A DNA stretch of 64,000 nucleotides from Hafnia paralvei ATCC 29927 (GTDB taxonomy: Bacteria > Pseudomonadota > Gammaproteobacteria > Enterobacterales > Enterobacteriaceae): contig NZ_LXET01000029.1 in the NCBI RefSeq assembly GCF_001655005.1, positions 62,001-126,000 on the forward strand, given 5' to 3'. The notes under the pieces were generated by a model, which did no database searches, was not told the DNA's origin, and was given only the letters and a program-made list of their open reading frames with translations. A program made the translations under genes and the position numbers. This document shows, piece by piece, positions 32,262-40,187 of the stretch; within the stretch, counting starts at the first letter, position 1, and the number at the start of each line of letters is the position of its first letter.

Positions 32262-32675
32262 ATGGCTAAAGACGATTTCTCTACTCAACACCCAAACGAT
32301 TTAACTGAGATGCAACGCTACGTTACACAACAGCGGGGCACTGAGCCGCCATTCAGCGGCAAACTGCTACACAATAAACAGGACGGCATTTATCACTGCC
32401 TGTGCTGTAACAGTCCACTGTTTTACTCAAACAGCAAATATGATTCCGGCTGTGGCTGGCCTAGCTTTTACCAGCCTGTCAGCGCAGATGCTATCCGTTA
32501 TCTTGAAGATAACTCACATGGCATGCAGCGTACCGAAATTCGCTGTGCTCATTGTGATGCGCATCTGGGGCATGTCTTCCCTGATGGGCCTCAGCCAACC
32601 GGTGAACGTTACTGTGTGAATTCTGCTTCACTCAGCTTCACCGATGAAGACTCTGGCGAAAAGACTCAGGGTTAA
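32262..32675 (+). CDS. msrB: Methionine-R-sulfoxide reductase B
   Basis: Cytosolic enzyme of 137 residues that reduces the R epimer of protein methionine sulfoxide. Structural zinc is bound by Cys46, Cys49, Cys95 and Cys98 (C-L-C-C and C-A-H-C). The catalytic cysteine is Cys118 in R-Y-C-V-N-S-A-S-L. G-C-G-W-P-S-F and H-L-G-H-V-F-P-D-G-P are present. The frame opens at a GTG at 32220 without ribosome-binding site; the ATG at 32262 gives the E. coli length. It is divergent from gapA as in E. coli, with yeaC downstream. Confidence 0.95.
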   Translation: MAKDDFSTQHPNDLTEMQRYVTQQRGTEPPFSGKLLHNKQDGIYHCLCCNSPLFYSNSKYDSGCGWPSFYQPVSADAIRYLEDNSHGMQRTEIRCAHCDAHLGHVFPDGPQPTGERYCVNSASLSFTDEDSGEKTQG

Positions 32676-32749
32676 CGAAACTCTTTTCTATGTGCTTATT
32701 ATAGCGCAGAAGAAACGATTCAGCAAAGTGCATCTTAGTGAGGCTTAAA

Positions 32750-33025
32750 ATGGAACTTGACGATTTGCTGGCCGCGATGACGCCGGAGATTTATCAGCGA
32801 TTAATGACGGCGGTCGAACTGGGAAAATGGCCGGATGGCGTGAGCCTAACGCCCGAGCAGAAAGAAAACAGCCTGCAGATGGTGATGTTATGGCAGTCGC
32901 GACATAACACTGATGCTCAGCATATGAGTATCAATACTCAAGGTCAGATCGAGATGAAAAGTAAACAAGATTTTAAAAAAGGGTTTGAGCGCGACGCGAT
33001 TATTCGTTTGAAACCAGAGGCGTAG
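32750..33025 (+). CDS. yeaC: YeaC, DUF1315 family
   Basis: Small soluble protein of 91 residues, 90 in E. coli, of unknown function. The family block P-E-x-Y-Q-R-L-x-T-A-V-E-L-G-K-W-P-D-G-V, then L-T-x-E-Q-K-E-N-x-L-Q and M-L-W-Q-x-R-H-N, is intact. The ATG at 32750 follows GTGAGG; a GTG four codons upstream is less likely. It lies 74 bp after msrB in the same direction, the E. coli arrangement, and is probably co-transcribed with it. Confidence 0.93.
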   Translation: MELDDLLAAMTPEIYQRLMTAVELGKWPDGVSLTPEQKENSLQMVMLWQSRHNTDAQHMSINTQGQIEMKSKQDFKKGFERDAIIRLKPEA

Positions 33026-33039
33026 CGTCGCAAGAGAAG

Positions 33040-33077
33040 AGGGCGAGTGCATTGCGTGCCCGCCCTTATGATTTTTT
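33040..33077 (+). terminator. Probable terminator of yeaC
   Basis: Short GC stem AGGGCG / CGCCCT with further imperfect inner pairing, followed by a T-rich stretch ATTTTTT, 14 bp after the yeaC stop. Confidence 0.45.
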
Positions 33078-33096
33078 ACCCGAAGTGGTGTATCCG

Positions 33097-33732
33097 TTAC
33101 ACACAGAACGCAATTTCGTCTAGCCGAGACAATACCGCGCCATGTTCCCGCATTTCTTGCAGTGCCGCTGAGCTGTCATCAGGATGGATATTAACGCCAC
33201 GACAACCGTCGATAATGACCACAACCTGATAACCTAGTCGTAGCGCATCCAACACTGAAAACTTCACGCAGTAGTCGGTCGCTAATCCCATAACATATAG
33301 CTTGTCGATCTGATGATGCTGAAGCCACTGATGTAGCTCGGTTGAGGCTTTTTGCCCGTTATCAAAGAATGCGCTGTAGCTATCGATTGATTTGTCGGTG
33401 CCTTTTTGCACAACATGATCGAAGGCATTGCTATCCAGAGAAGGATGGAATTGCGCCCCCACAGAACCTTGAACACAGTGATCGGGCCACCAAACCTGTG
33501 CTAGACCTGCGAGCTCGCCCACTTCACCAATATTTCCACCAGACTGACTAGCAAAACTGCTGTGATGAGCTGGGTGCCAATCCTGTGTTGCGATAATCGG
33601 TATACCATGATGTTGCGCGATATCGATCGCTTTTAACGCAATAGGCATGACCCTATCACCTTCAGAAACCGCCAACGCCCCGCGAGGGCAAAAATCATTT
33701 TGTAGATCGATAAGCAATAATGCTGCTGACAT
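33097..33732 (-). CDS. pncA: Nicotinamidase
   Basis: Cysteine hydrolase of 211 residues, 213 in E. coli, that deamidates nicotinamide to nicotinate in the NAD salvage cycle; homologous enzymes activate pyrazinamide. The catalytic triad is Asp9 (L-I-D-L-Q-N-D-F), Lys110 (V-Q-K-G) and Cys155 (A-T-D-Y-C-V-K). Metal ligands Asp51, His53 and His85 lie in D-W-H-P and P-D-H-C. The ATG at 33732 with AAGGA 7 nt upstream matches the family; earlier in-frame ATGs add a short extension. It follows ansA after 36 bp, the conserved ansA-pncA operon. Confidence 0.95.
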   Translation of the reverse strand: MSAALLLIDLQNDFCPRGALAVSEGDRVMPIALKAIDIAQHHGIPIIATQDWHPAHHSSFASQSGGNIGEVGELAGLAQVWWPDHCVQGSVGAQFHPSLDSNAFDHVVQKGTDKSIDSYSAFFDNGQKASTELHQWLQHHQIDKLYVMGLATDYCVKFSVLDALRLGYQVVVIIDGCRGVNIHPDDSSAALQEMREHGAVLSRLDEIAFCV

Positions 33733-33768
33733 TGGCAATTCCTTTTTCATCGTCATGGACGAGGATGA

Positions 33769-34785
33769 CTAATCGGTTACACTCAGTTCGCCGCGCAGAT
33801 CCTGCTTCATTTGCTCTCGGATTTGCTCAGGAGTGAGATTCTGACATAGCAGATAGTGCAGCTTTGTGAGCGCTGCTTCAACCGTCATATCAAAACCGCT
33901 AATCACGCCGGCGTGTGCTAGCGCATTTCCAGTGGCATAGCCTTCCATATTCACGCGGCCTGAAATGCATTGGGTCAGATTGACCACCACAATTCCACGG
34001 TCAGATGCTTCCTGTAATTCTGCAAGCAGATCGGCTTTTTGTGGCGCATTACCCACGCCATAGGAGCGTAGAATTAACGCTTTAACCGGCTGGCGTAAAA
34101 AATTACGCACAACGTCTGCTGAAATACCCGGATAGATCGTCACCACCCCAATCGGCTGTGGCGTTATCTGGTGTACTTTTAACGGCTCACTATGCAACTG
34201 ATTCATCAATGGTGCGATACGGCGAATGTTAATTCCAGCCTCAAGCAGCATTGGGTAGTTGGGGGACGCGAAAGCGTCAAAGCCATCGGCATGGGCTTTA
34301 GTCGTGCGGTTGCCTCGGAACAGCTTGTTATTGAAAAACAGAGAAACTTCGTTGATCGGATAGTTTGCCGCGAGATACAGCGCGTTAAGCAGGTTGGTTT
34401 GCCCGTCGGAGCGCAGCTCGGCTAATGGAATCTGTGAGCCGGTTACAATCACCGGTTTGGCTAAATTCTCCAGCATGAAAGACAGTGCCGAGGCGGTAAA
34501 CGCCATCGTATCAGTACCATGCAGGATCACAAATCCATCGTAGTTATCGTAGTTGGCGGCAATATCGTCAGCAATATGCTGCCAGTCTTCCGGCGTCATA
34601 TCGGAAGAGTCGATCAGCGGCTCGTAGGCATGGATGGTGAAATCAGGCATCTCAGGGCGATGAAACTCAGGCATCAAGGCTAATTGGCGCTGTAGATGTC
34701 CAGAAACAGGGATATAACCGTTTTCTGAACGCTGCATGCCAATGGTGCCGCCCGTGTAGGCTACGTAAATGGATTTCTTCTGCAT
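33769..34785 (-). CDS. ansA: Cytoplasmic L-asparaginase I
   Basis: Type I asparaginase of 338 residues, equal to E. coli AnsA, a low-affinity cytoplasmic enzyme with allosteric asparagine activation. The first threonine motif is Y-T-G-G-T-I-G-M and the second is V-I-L-H-G-T-D-T-M; both nucleophilic threonines are present. The frame continues upstream to an ATG at 34833, giving 16 extra residues, but the homologous start is M-Q-K-K-S-I-Y-V at 34785. That start has only a weak ribosome-binding site, so the longer form cannot be excluded. Operon with pncA. Confidence 0.93.
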   Translation of the reverse strand: MQKKSIYVAYTGGTIGMQRSENGYIPVSGHLQRQLALMPEFHRPEMPDFTIHAYEPLIDSSDMTPEDWQHIADDIAANYDNYDGFVILHGTDTMAFTASALSFMLENLAKPVIVTGSQIPLAELRSDGQTNLLNALYLAANYPINEVSLFFNNKLFRGNRTTKAHADGFDAFASPNYPMLLEAGINIRRIAPLMNQLHSEPLKVHQITPQPIGVVTIYPGISADVVRNFLRQPVKALILRSYGVGNAPQKADLLAELQEASDRGIVVVNLTQCISGRVNMEGYATGNALAHAGVISGFDMTVEAALTKLHYLLCQNLTPEQIREQMKQDLRGELSVTD

Positions 34786-34867
34786 GGCTTTGGATTCTGT
34801 TGGGTGAGCGTTTCGCGGTGGATTAGGCGTCATTACCTATTGCAGTGGATTATAGGGCTAACGCCAA

Positions 34868-34926
34868 ATAAAAAAAGCCCACCAAGCCGATAAACCAGAA
34901 TAATGGTTTAACAAATTCGGTGGGCT
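34868..34926 (-). terminator. Terminator of sppA
   Basis: Outer stem AGCCCACC / GGTGGGCT encloses an inner TAAACCA / TGGTTTA stem. Seven A on the left of the outer stem give a U-tract on the minus strand. It lies 33 bp past the sppA stop and before ansA. Confidence 0.85.
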
Positions 34927-34959
34927 GTAGCTAGATACTCTTAAAAAGCGTGCTAATCG

Positions 34960-36810
34960 TTATTTCACATCACCGCAGCTCATGCAGAGCGCATAGCGAT
35001 TTTGTGGGTCATTTAGCGTAGACATCCAGTCTGTTTTATCTTTCAGCAGCGCGGAGATACGCACTAGAGATTCAGGCAACATCGCACGAACCGCTGATGG
35101 CAATGCGGCTTGCACGGAGCCGGTAAATTGGCCTAATAGCATTTGGCCAAAGCTCGGATCTTCAACGAACCAGTTCAACTGATAGGTTTTCAGCTTGGCT
35201 AATTCAGCCGCTTTATTGACTGCGTCGTCAAAGTCACCCAATTGATCGACCAAACCGTTTTTCTTGGCGTCAGAACCTAACCACACGCGGCCCTGTGCAA
35301 TTGCATCAACTTGCTCTGGGGTTTTGTTACGTGCTTTGGCGACCAGATTGATAAAGTTGTTGTAGCCATTCTCAATGTTGATTTGCATCATTTGTGAGAA
35401 CGCTTCTGGCAACGGTTTAGTGACCGTGAGGTCAGCTAACGGCGAGGTGGCCACACCGTCGGTATGAACGCCGATACTATCTAAGGTATTTTCAAAGGTG
35501 TTGATAACACCGAAAATACCGATAGAACCCGTTAACGTGCTTGGACTCGCTACGATGTAATCCGCTGGAGTTGAAATCCAATAGCCGCCAGATGCCGCTA
35601 AGCCGCCCATAGAAACGACGACCGGTTTACCTGCAGCACGTGCAGCAGCCAACTCAGAACGAATCACTTCAGAGGCAGATACGCTGCCACCTGGGCTGTT
35701 CACGCGTAGCACGATGGCTTTGATTTTCGGATTCAAACGCGCATCACGAATTTGATTCGCGGTGGTATCGCCGCCAACATTACCCGGCGTAGCTTCACCA
35801 TCCATAATTGCGCCATCGGCGAAAATTACCGCAATTTCACTACCGCTTTGTTTCGCCGCCGGTGGCGTATAGTCATACATGCTGATCGCGCTGAAATCCT
35901 TAGTCGATTTATTCCAACCGAAGGCTTTGGTGAACAGACTCTCAACCTCAGAGCGTGAAGCCAACGCATCGACCAGCTTATTGCTTAACGCATATTTCGC
36001 TGTATCTCCGCCAACGGCCTGCAGACCTTTTAATATGCCTTCAGCGCCAGGGAACAGTTGCTCTGTAGTGATTTGGCGGTTAGCCGCCACCGTGGTCAGA
36101 TAGTTGTTCCACATACCGCTCAGCCATTGATTATCAGCATCGCGCGCAGCAGGAGACATATCATCACGAATCATTGGCTCAACCGCTGATTTGTAAGTGC
36201 CTACGCGGAAGATATGGGTGCTGACTTTTAGCTTATCGAGCAGTGTTTTGTAATAGAGGTTATTAGTAGCCATCCCATGCAAATCGACCACGCCCTGCGG
36301 GGAGAGGTAAATTTTGTTGGCATAGCTCGCTAAATAATACTGAGCTTGATTGTAACTATCGGCGGTAGCAAAGATAGGCTTACCGCTATCGCGGAATTCA
36401 CGCAGCGCTTTACCGAAATATTGCAGTGATGGCTGATCGGCACCGGCGAAATCATTGAGCGATAACACCATGCCGGTAATGTTAGGGTCAGTTTTTGCCT
36501 GACGGATCATATCAACCACATCGAACAGAGAGTTTTCCTGTAGACGGTTGCTGTTTGCCCCAAGGATCTCTCGGCCTAACTGGCTAAATTTATTGCTGAT
36601 CGCCGGATTGTCGACGACGACGCCGGTAAGGTTAACCAGTAGCGCACCTTTTACCGGTTCGACCGGTTTGCTTTGCATCTGGAAATAAATCCCCACGCAG
36701 ACCAAAATCAGTAGGATCAGGAATACGTTCAAAATAAACTCACGGATGAAATTCAGTATCCGCCAGGTCCATCGAAACACACCTGAAATGCATCTCCACA
36801 AAAAGTGCAT
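34960..36810 (-). CDS. sppA: Protease IV, signal peptide peptidase SppA
   Basis: Inner-membrane tetrameric serine protease of 616 residues that degrades cleaved signal peptides. One N-terminal membrane anchor spans residues 25-45. The Ser-Lys dyad is split across the tandem halves: Lys207 in G-T-Y-K-S-A-V and Ser407 in L-A-A-S-G-G-Y, equivalent to Lys209 and Ser409 in E. coli. GGAG precedes the ATG at good spacing. An ERIC-like repeat begins 28 nt upstream of the start codon. It is divergent from ydjA and upstream of ansA-pncA, matching the E. coli order ydjA, sppA, ansA, pncA. Confidence 0.96.
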   Translation of the reverse strand: MHFLWRCISGVFRWTWRILNFIREFILNVFLILLILVCVGIYFQMQSKPVEPVKGALLVNLTGVVVDNPAISNKFSQLGREILGANSNRLQENSLFDVVDMIRQAKTDPNITGMVLSLNDFAGADQPSLQYFGKALREFRDSGKPIFATADSYNQAQYYLASYANKIYLSPQGVVDLHGMATNNLYYKTLLDKLKVSTHIFRVGTYKSAVEPMIRDDMSPAARDADNQWLSGMWNNYLTTVAANRQITTEQLFPGAEGILKGLQAVGGDTAKYALSNKLVDALASRSEVESLFTKAFGWNKSTKDFSAISMYDYTPPAAKQSGSEIAVIFADGAIMDGEATPGNVGGDTTANQIRDARLNPKIKAIVLRVNSPGGSVSASEVIRSELAAARAAGKPVVVSMGGLAASGGYWISTPADYIVASPSTLTGSIGIFGVINTFENTLDSIGVHTDGVATSPLADLTVTKPLPEAFSQMMQINIENGYNNFINLVAKARNKTPEQVDAIAQGRVWLGSDAKKNGLVDQLGDFDDAVNKAAELAKLKTYQLNWFVEDPSFGQMLLGQFTGSVQAALPSAVRAMLPESLVRISALLKDKTDWMSTLNDPQNRYALCMSCGDVK

Positions 36811-36838
36811 GTGCTCTCCATATAAAATTTAATTGTCT

Positions 36839-36999
36839 TATACCCGTCATACTGCAAGCGGCATTTTGTTGGCGGCATTGGTTATTCGTCTCAACGTTGT
36901 GACTCACCCTGCGCGCCAATGCTAGCATTGTTCAAATCTGTTCCAGACGAATCTGTCACTCACTTGCCGTTTCAATGCAACTCGAATTATTTTGGGTTA
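36839..36999 (-). repeat. ERIC-like element between sppA and ydjA
   Basis: Ends match ERIC (TATACCCGTCATACTGCAAG on the left, GCAACTCGAATTATTTTGGG on the right, with CACTCACTTGCCG inside). The interior differs from the 127-bp consensus and the whole is about 161 bp, so it is a diverged or rearranged copy. It starts 28 nt upstream of the sppA start codon. Confidence 0.7.
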
Positions 37000-37192
37000 C
37001 CGTCTCGCCAGTATCTGAAAACATCGGCGATTAACGATGCTTTCACTATGCCAGAGTTACGGTTGCTGTGCCGTATATTACTGTAACAAGCATAATGGTG
37101 CCTCAACACCTTTGCCATTTAGATTAGAGCTTATGCTATGCCCAGATGCTGCGCAAAAACGATGAGGTACAGGTTAACAAATCGTGATAATG

Positions 37193-37209
37193 TTGATAAC
37201 AGTTATCAA
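37193..37209. promoter_or_regulatory. Perfect 17-bp palindrome upstream of ydjA
   Basis: TTGATAAC-A-GTTATCAA lies 28 bp before the ydjA start codon. The TTGAT/ATCAA halves are 7 bp apart instead of 4, so it is not an FNR site. Its position over the probable core promoter or early leader suggests a repressor operator for a regulator that I cannot name. Confidence 0.55.
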
Positions 37210-37237
37210 TTAGAAAGAGATCATTTTGGAGATCGTT

Positions 37238-37786
37238 ATGGATGCGCTTGAACTTTTATTACAACGCCGATCTGCTTCACGTTTGGCGGCACCGGCTCCA
37301 ACCGGTGATGCATTAGAAGCGATTTATCAAGCGGGCTTACGTGCGCCAGACCACGGCGCGCTGCAACCGTGGCGTTTTATTACTGTAGAAGGTGAAGGGC
37401 AGGAACGCTTAAGCTCGCTGTTACACGCTATTGCGCTGGAAGAACAGCTGGATGAAAAAGGTATTGAGAAGGCAAAAAATGCGCCGTTCCGCGCGCCATT
37501 GATCATCACTGTTGTCGCCCATTGCAATACGGAAACCAAAGTACCGCAGTGGGAACAGGTGGCTTCTGCATGCTGTGCAGTCATGGCGATGCAAATGGCT
37601 GCGCAGGCGCAAGGGTTCAATGGCATTTGGCGTACAGGTAAATGGACCAGCGATGCTAAGGTTCGTGAGGCATTTGGCTGTCGTGAACAGGATGAAATTG
37701 TCGGCTTTTTGTATCTCGGAACGCCGCAGCTTAAAGCCGCTCGTGTTGCGCCGTTAGACAGCAGCAAGTTTGTCAGCGCCTTCTGA
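37238..37786 (+). CDS. ydjA: Nitroreductase-family protein YdjA
   Basis: FMN-dependent nitroreductase-fold protein of 182 residues, 183 in E. coli, one of the smallest members of the family. The N-terminal FMN-phosphate contact is Q-R-R-S-A-S-R-L, followed by A-P-D-H-G-A-L-Q-P-W-R-F. The C-terminal G-F-L-Y-L-G-T-P is typical. The physiological substrate is unknown. The ATG at 37238 has GGAG 6 nt upstream. It is divergent from sppA. A hairpin TGCGCAGT / ACTGCGCA (37793-37827) follows the stop. In E. coli ydjA also precedes selD and topB. Confidence 0.93.
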   Translation: MDALELLLQRRSASRLAAPAPTGDALEAIYQAGLRAPDHGALQPWRFITVEGEGQERLSSLLHAIALEEQLDEKGIEKAKNAPFRAPLIITVVAHCNTETKVPQWEQVASACCAVMAMQMAAQAQGFNGIWRTGKWTSDAKVREAFGCREQDEIVGFLYLGTPQLKAARVAPLDSSKFVSAF

Positions 37787-37792
37787 TTTTTC

Positions 37793-37827
37793 TGCGCAGT
37801 GATCCGTTTTTGCTGGTTTACTGCGCA
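37793..37827 (+). other. Hairpin after ydjA
   Basis: Inverted repeat TGCGCAGT / ACTGCGCA with a 19-nt loop, 6 bp after the ydjA stop. It has no U-tract; possibly a weak terminator or transcript-stabilising stem before selD. Confidence 0.35.
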
Positions 37828-38010
37828 ATCAAACGATTTATTCCACAGATCTTTCCGGTATTTTCTCTGCTCCCTTACTAAGTTAGCCTCCAAGCGCTAA
37901 CATAGCAGTCATTGATTTTTTTTGACTACCAACCTCCTTAGTCGAAATTGCTGCGTAGCGGTATGCACAGCAATCCCAACTAATTTGAGGATTAATGGAA
38001 AGGAGTAGAT

Positions 38011-39054
38011 ATGACTGCGCCAGCCATTCGTTTGACTCAGTACAGCCATGGGGCGGGATGTGGATGTAAGATCTCCCCTAAAGTGTTAGAAACCATTCTG
38101 CACAGTGAACAAGCCAAGTTTGTCGATCCAAATCTGTTAGTTGGCAATGAAACCCGTGATGATGCAGCCGTTTATGATATCGGCAACGGTATTGGCATTA
38201 TCAGCACTACCGACTTCTTTATGCCTATCGTGGATGATCCCTTCGACTTTGGTCGAATTGCCGCGACTAACGCGATTAGTGATATTTACGCGATGGGCGG
38301 TAAGCCAATCATGGCTATTGCTATCTTGGGCTGGCCGGTAGACAAGTTGGCACCGGAAATTGCCCAGAAAGTGATTGAAGGCGGACGCTTTGTTTGCCAA
38401 CAGGCGGGGATTTCATTGGCGGGGGGACATTCTATTGATGCTCCTGAGCCCATCTTTGGCTTAGCTGTGACGGGCATGGTGAGCACCGATCGCGTGAAGA
38501 AAAATAGCGCTGCGCAGTCGGGGTGTAAGTTGTATCTCACCAAGCCTTTAGGGATTGGCGTACTTACCACCGCTGAGAAGAAAAGCAAACTGCGTCCAGA
38601 ACATCAAGGCGTGGCGACTGAAACCATGTGTCAGCTTAATAAGCCCGGCGCTGACTTCGCCGATATTGCTGGCGTTACCGCCATGACCGATGTCACCGGT
38701 TTTGGTTTGCTGGGGCATCTGAGCGAAATTTGCCATGGGTCGGATCTGCAAGCTACGATTTGGTTTGATCAGGTGCCTAAGCTGCCTGACGTAGAAAACT
38801 ACATTAATGAAGGCTGCGTACCGGGGGGAACTGGGCGTAACTTTGAAAGTTATGGTCATCTTGTGGGTGACATGACCGAGCTGCAACGCAAACTGCTGTG
38901 TGATCCACAAACATCTGGCGGTTTACTGTTGGCAGTATTGCCAGAAGCCGAAACTCAGGTGCAAGAGGTGGCTAATCGCTTTGGCCTGACGCTCAGCGCT
39001 ATCGGTGAGCTGCATGTACGACAGCCAGATCAGCCTCTTATCGAGGTGCGGTAA
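38011..39054 (+). CDS. selD: Selenophosphate synthetase
   Basis: Makes selenophosphate from selenide and ATP for selenocysteine and 2-selenouridine synthesis. The 347 residues match E. coli. The catalytic Cys17 and Lys20 lie in G-A-G-C-G-C-K; here the residue is Cys and not selenocysteine, so no SECIS is needed. ATP-binding landmarks include D-D-A-A-V-Y-D-I and T-D-F-F-M-P-I. AAAGGAG precedes the ATG. The stop overlaps the selU start (TAATG), the first link of a chain of overlapping genes. Confidence 0.97.
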   Translation: MTAPAIRLTQYSHGAGCGCKISPKVLETILHSEQAKFVDPNLLVGNETRDDAAVYDIGNGIGIISTTDFFMPIVDDPFDFGRIAATNAISDIYAMGGKPIMAIAILGWPVDKLAPEIAQKVIEGGRFVCQQAGISLAGGHSIDAPEPIFGLAVTGMVSTDRVKKNSAAQSGCKLYLTKPLGIGVLTTAEKKSKLRPEHQGVATETMCQLNKPGADFADIAGVTAMTDVTGFGLLGHLSEICHGSDLQATIWFDQVPKLPDVENYINEGCVPGGTGRNFESYGHLVGDMTELQRKLLCDPQTSGGLLLAVLPEAETQVQEVANRFGLTLSAIGELHVRQPDQPLIEVR

Positions 39055-40187
39055 TGGTTTTGCTCTCTAATTCGCGGGTCAGTTCTCGAGCTGACAGCGC
39101 GGATTATCACCGCATTTTGGTCGATGATGTTCCGCTTATTGACGTTCGCGCTCCCGTTGAGTTCCAACAAGGTGCTTTTCCAAGCGCTCAGAATCTACCG
39201 TTAATGCTCGACAGTGAGCGTGAAGCCGTGGGGATTTGCTACAAGCAGCATGGGCAGGATGCGGCGATCAAACTTGGCAACGAGCTGGTGTATGGTGCAG
39301 TGCGTGATGCACGCATTGCCGCATGGCGTGAACAGTGTAAACGTCACCCACAGGGCTACATCTACTGTTTTCGAGGCGGATTGCGTTCGCATATCGTTCA
39401 GCAATGGCTGCATGAAAGCGGTGTGGACTACCCTCTGATAGAGGGCGGTTACAAAGCGTTGCGCACCTACGCTTTTCAAGCGACCGAACAAGCGTCACTG
39501 CTGCCGATGGTATTGATCGGCGGTAATACCGGCAGTGGTAAAACCCGTATGCTGCGCGAGTTGGCGGCGGGGATCGATCTTGAAGGCGTTGCGCATCACC
39601 GCGGATCGTCTTTTGGACGAACGCTGGTCAGCCAAAGCAGCCAAGTCGATTTCGAAAATCGTTTAGCCGTTGATTTATTAAAGAAACAAGATGCAGGTAT
39701 CCGTCATTGGTTCCTTGAAGACGAGGGACGAATTATCGGCTCGAATCATCTGCCCGTTTGTTTTTATGATCGGATGCAAAAAGCGCCGGTGGCGGTGGTA
39801 GACGATCCGTTTGAAACACGTGTACTGCGCCTACAGGAAGAATATATCGACCTGATGCGCGTGGAGTTTGAGCGTGTTTACGGACGTGAGCAGGGTTGGG
39901 ATAACTATGCCGAGTATTTAAACCACGGCTTATTTGCCATTCGTAAACGTCTAGGCATGGAACGTTACGCCAAGTTGAAACAGTATCTGGAACAGGCACT
40001 GACTCAGCAGCGCGAAACGCGAAATAGCGATGGACATCTGGCATGGCTCGTGCCGCTTTTGAATGAATATTACGACCCGATGTACCGCTATCAACTGGAA
40101 AAGAAAGCGGAGCGTATTGTCTTTCGAGGTAACTACTCGGAAGTTAAGGACTATTTATTGGCGACCAGCCAGACTTACGGTGACTGA
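39054..40187 (+). CDS. selU: tRNA 2-selenouridine/geranyl-2-thiouridine synthase SelU
   Basis: Replaces sulfur with selenium in wobble 2-thiouridine of tRNAs Lys, Glu and Gln via an S-geranyl intermediate, using SelD-made selenophosphate. The protein is 377 residues. An N-terminal rhodanese domain has Cys105 in Y-I-Y-C-F-R-G-G-L-R-S as the active cysteine; the P-loop is G-G-N-T-G-S-G-K-T at 156-164. In E. coli selU (ybbB) is far from selD; here it overlaps both selD (TAATG) and topB (TGATG), which supports the functional pairing with SelD. Confidence 0.95.
   Translation: MVLLSNSRVSSRADSADYHRILVDDVPLIDVRAPVEFQQGAFPSAQNLPLMLDSEREAVGICYKQHGQDAAIKLGNELVYGAVRDARIAAWREQCKRHPQGYIYCFRGGLRSHIVQQWLHESGVDYPLIEGGYKALRTYAFQATEQASLLPMVLIGGNTGSGKTRMLRELAAGIDLEGVAHHRGSSFGRTLVSQSSQVDFENRLAVDLLKKQDAGIRHWFLEDEGRIIGSNHLPVCFYDRMQKAPVAVVDDPFETRVLRLQEEYIDLMRVEFERVYGREQGWDNYAEYLNHGLFAIRKRLGMERYAKLKQYLEQALTQQRETRNSDGHLAWLVPLLNEYYDPMYRYQLEKKAERIVFRGNYSEVKDYLLATSQTYGD

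Noticed and set aside
38040..38070. Selenocysteine codon or SECIS in selD
   Set aside because: The catalytic position is encoded as Cys and no in-frame TGA is present.
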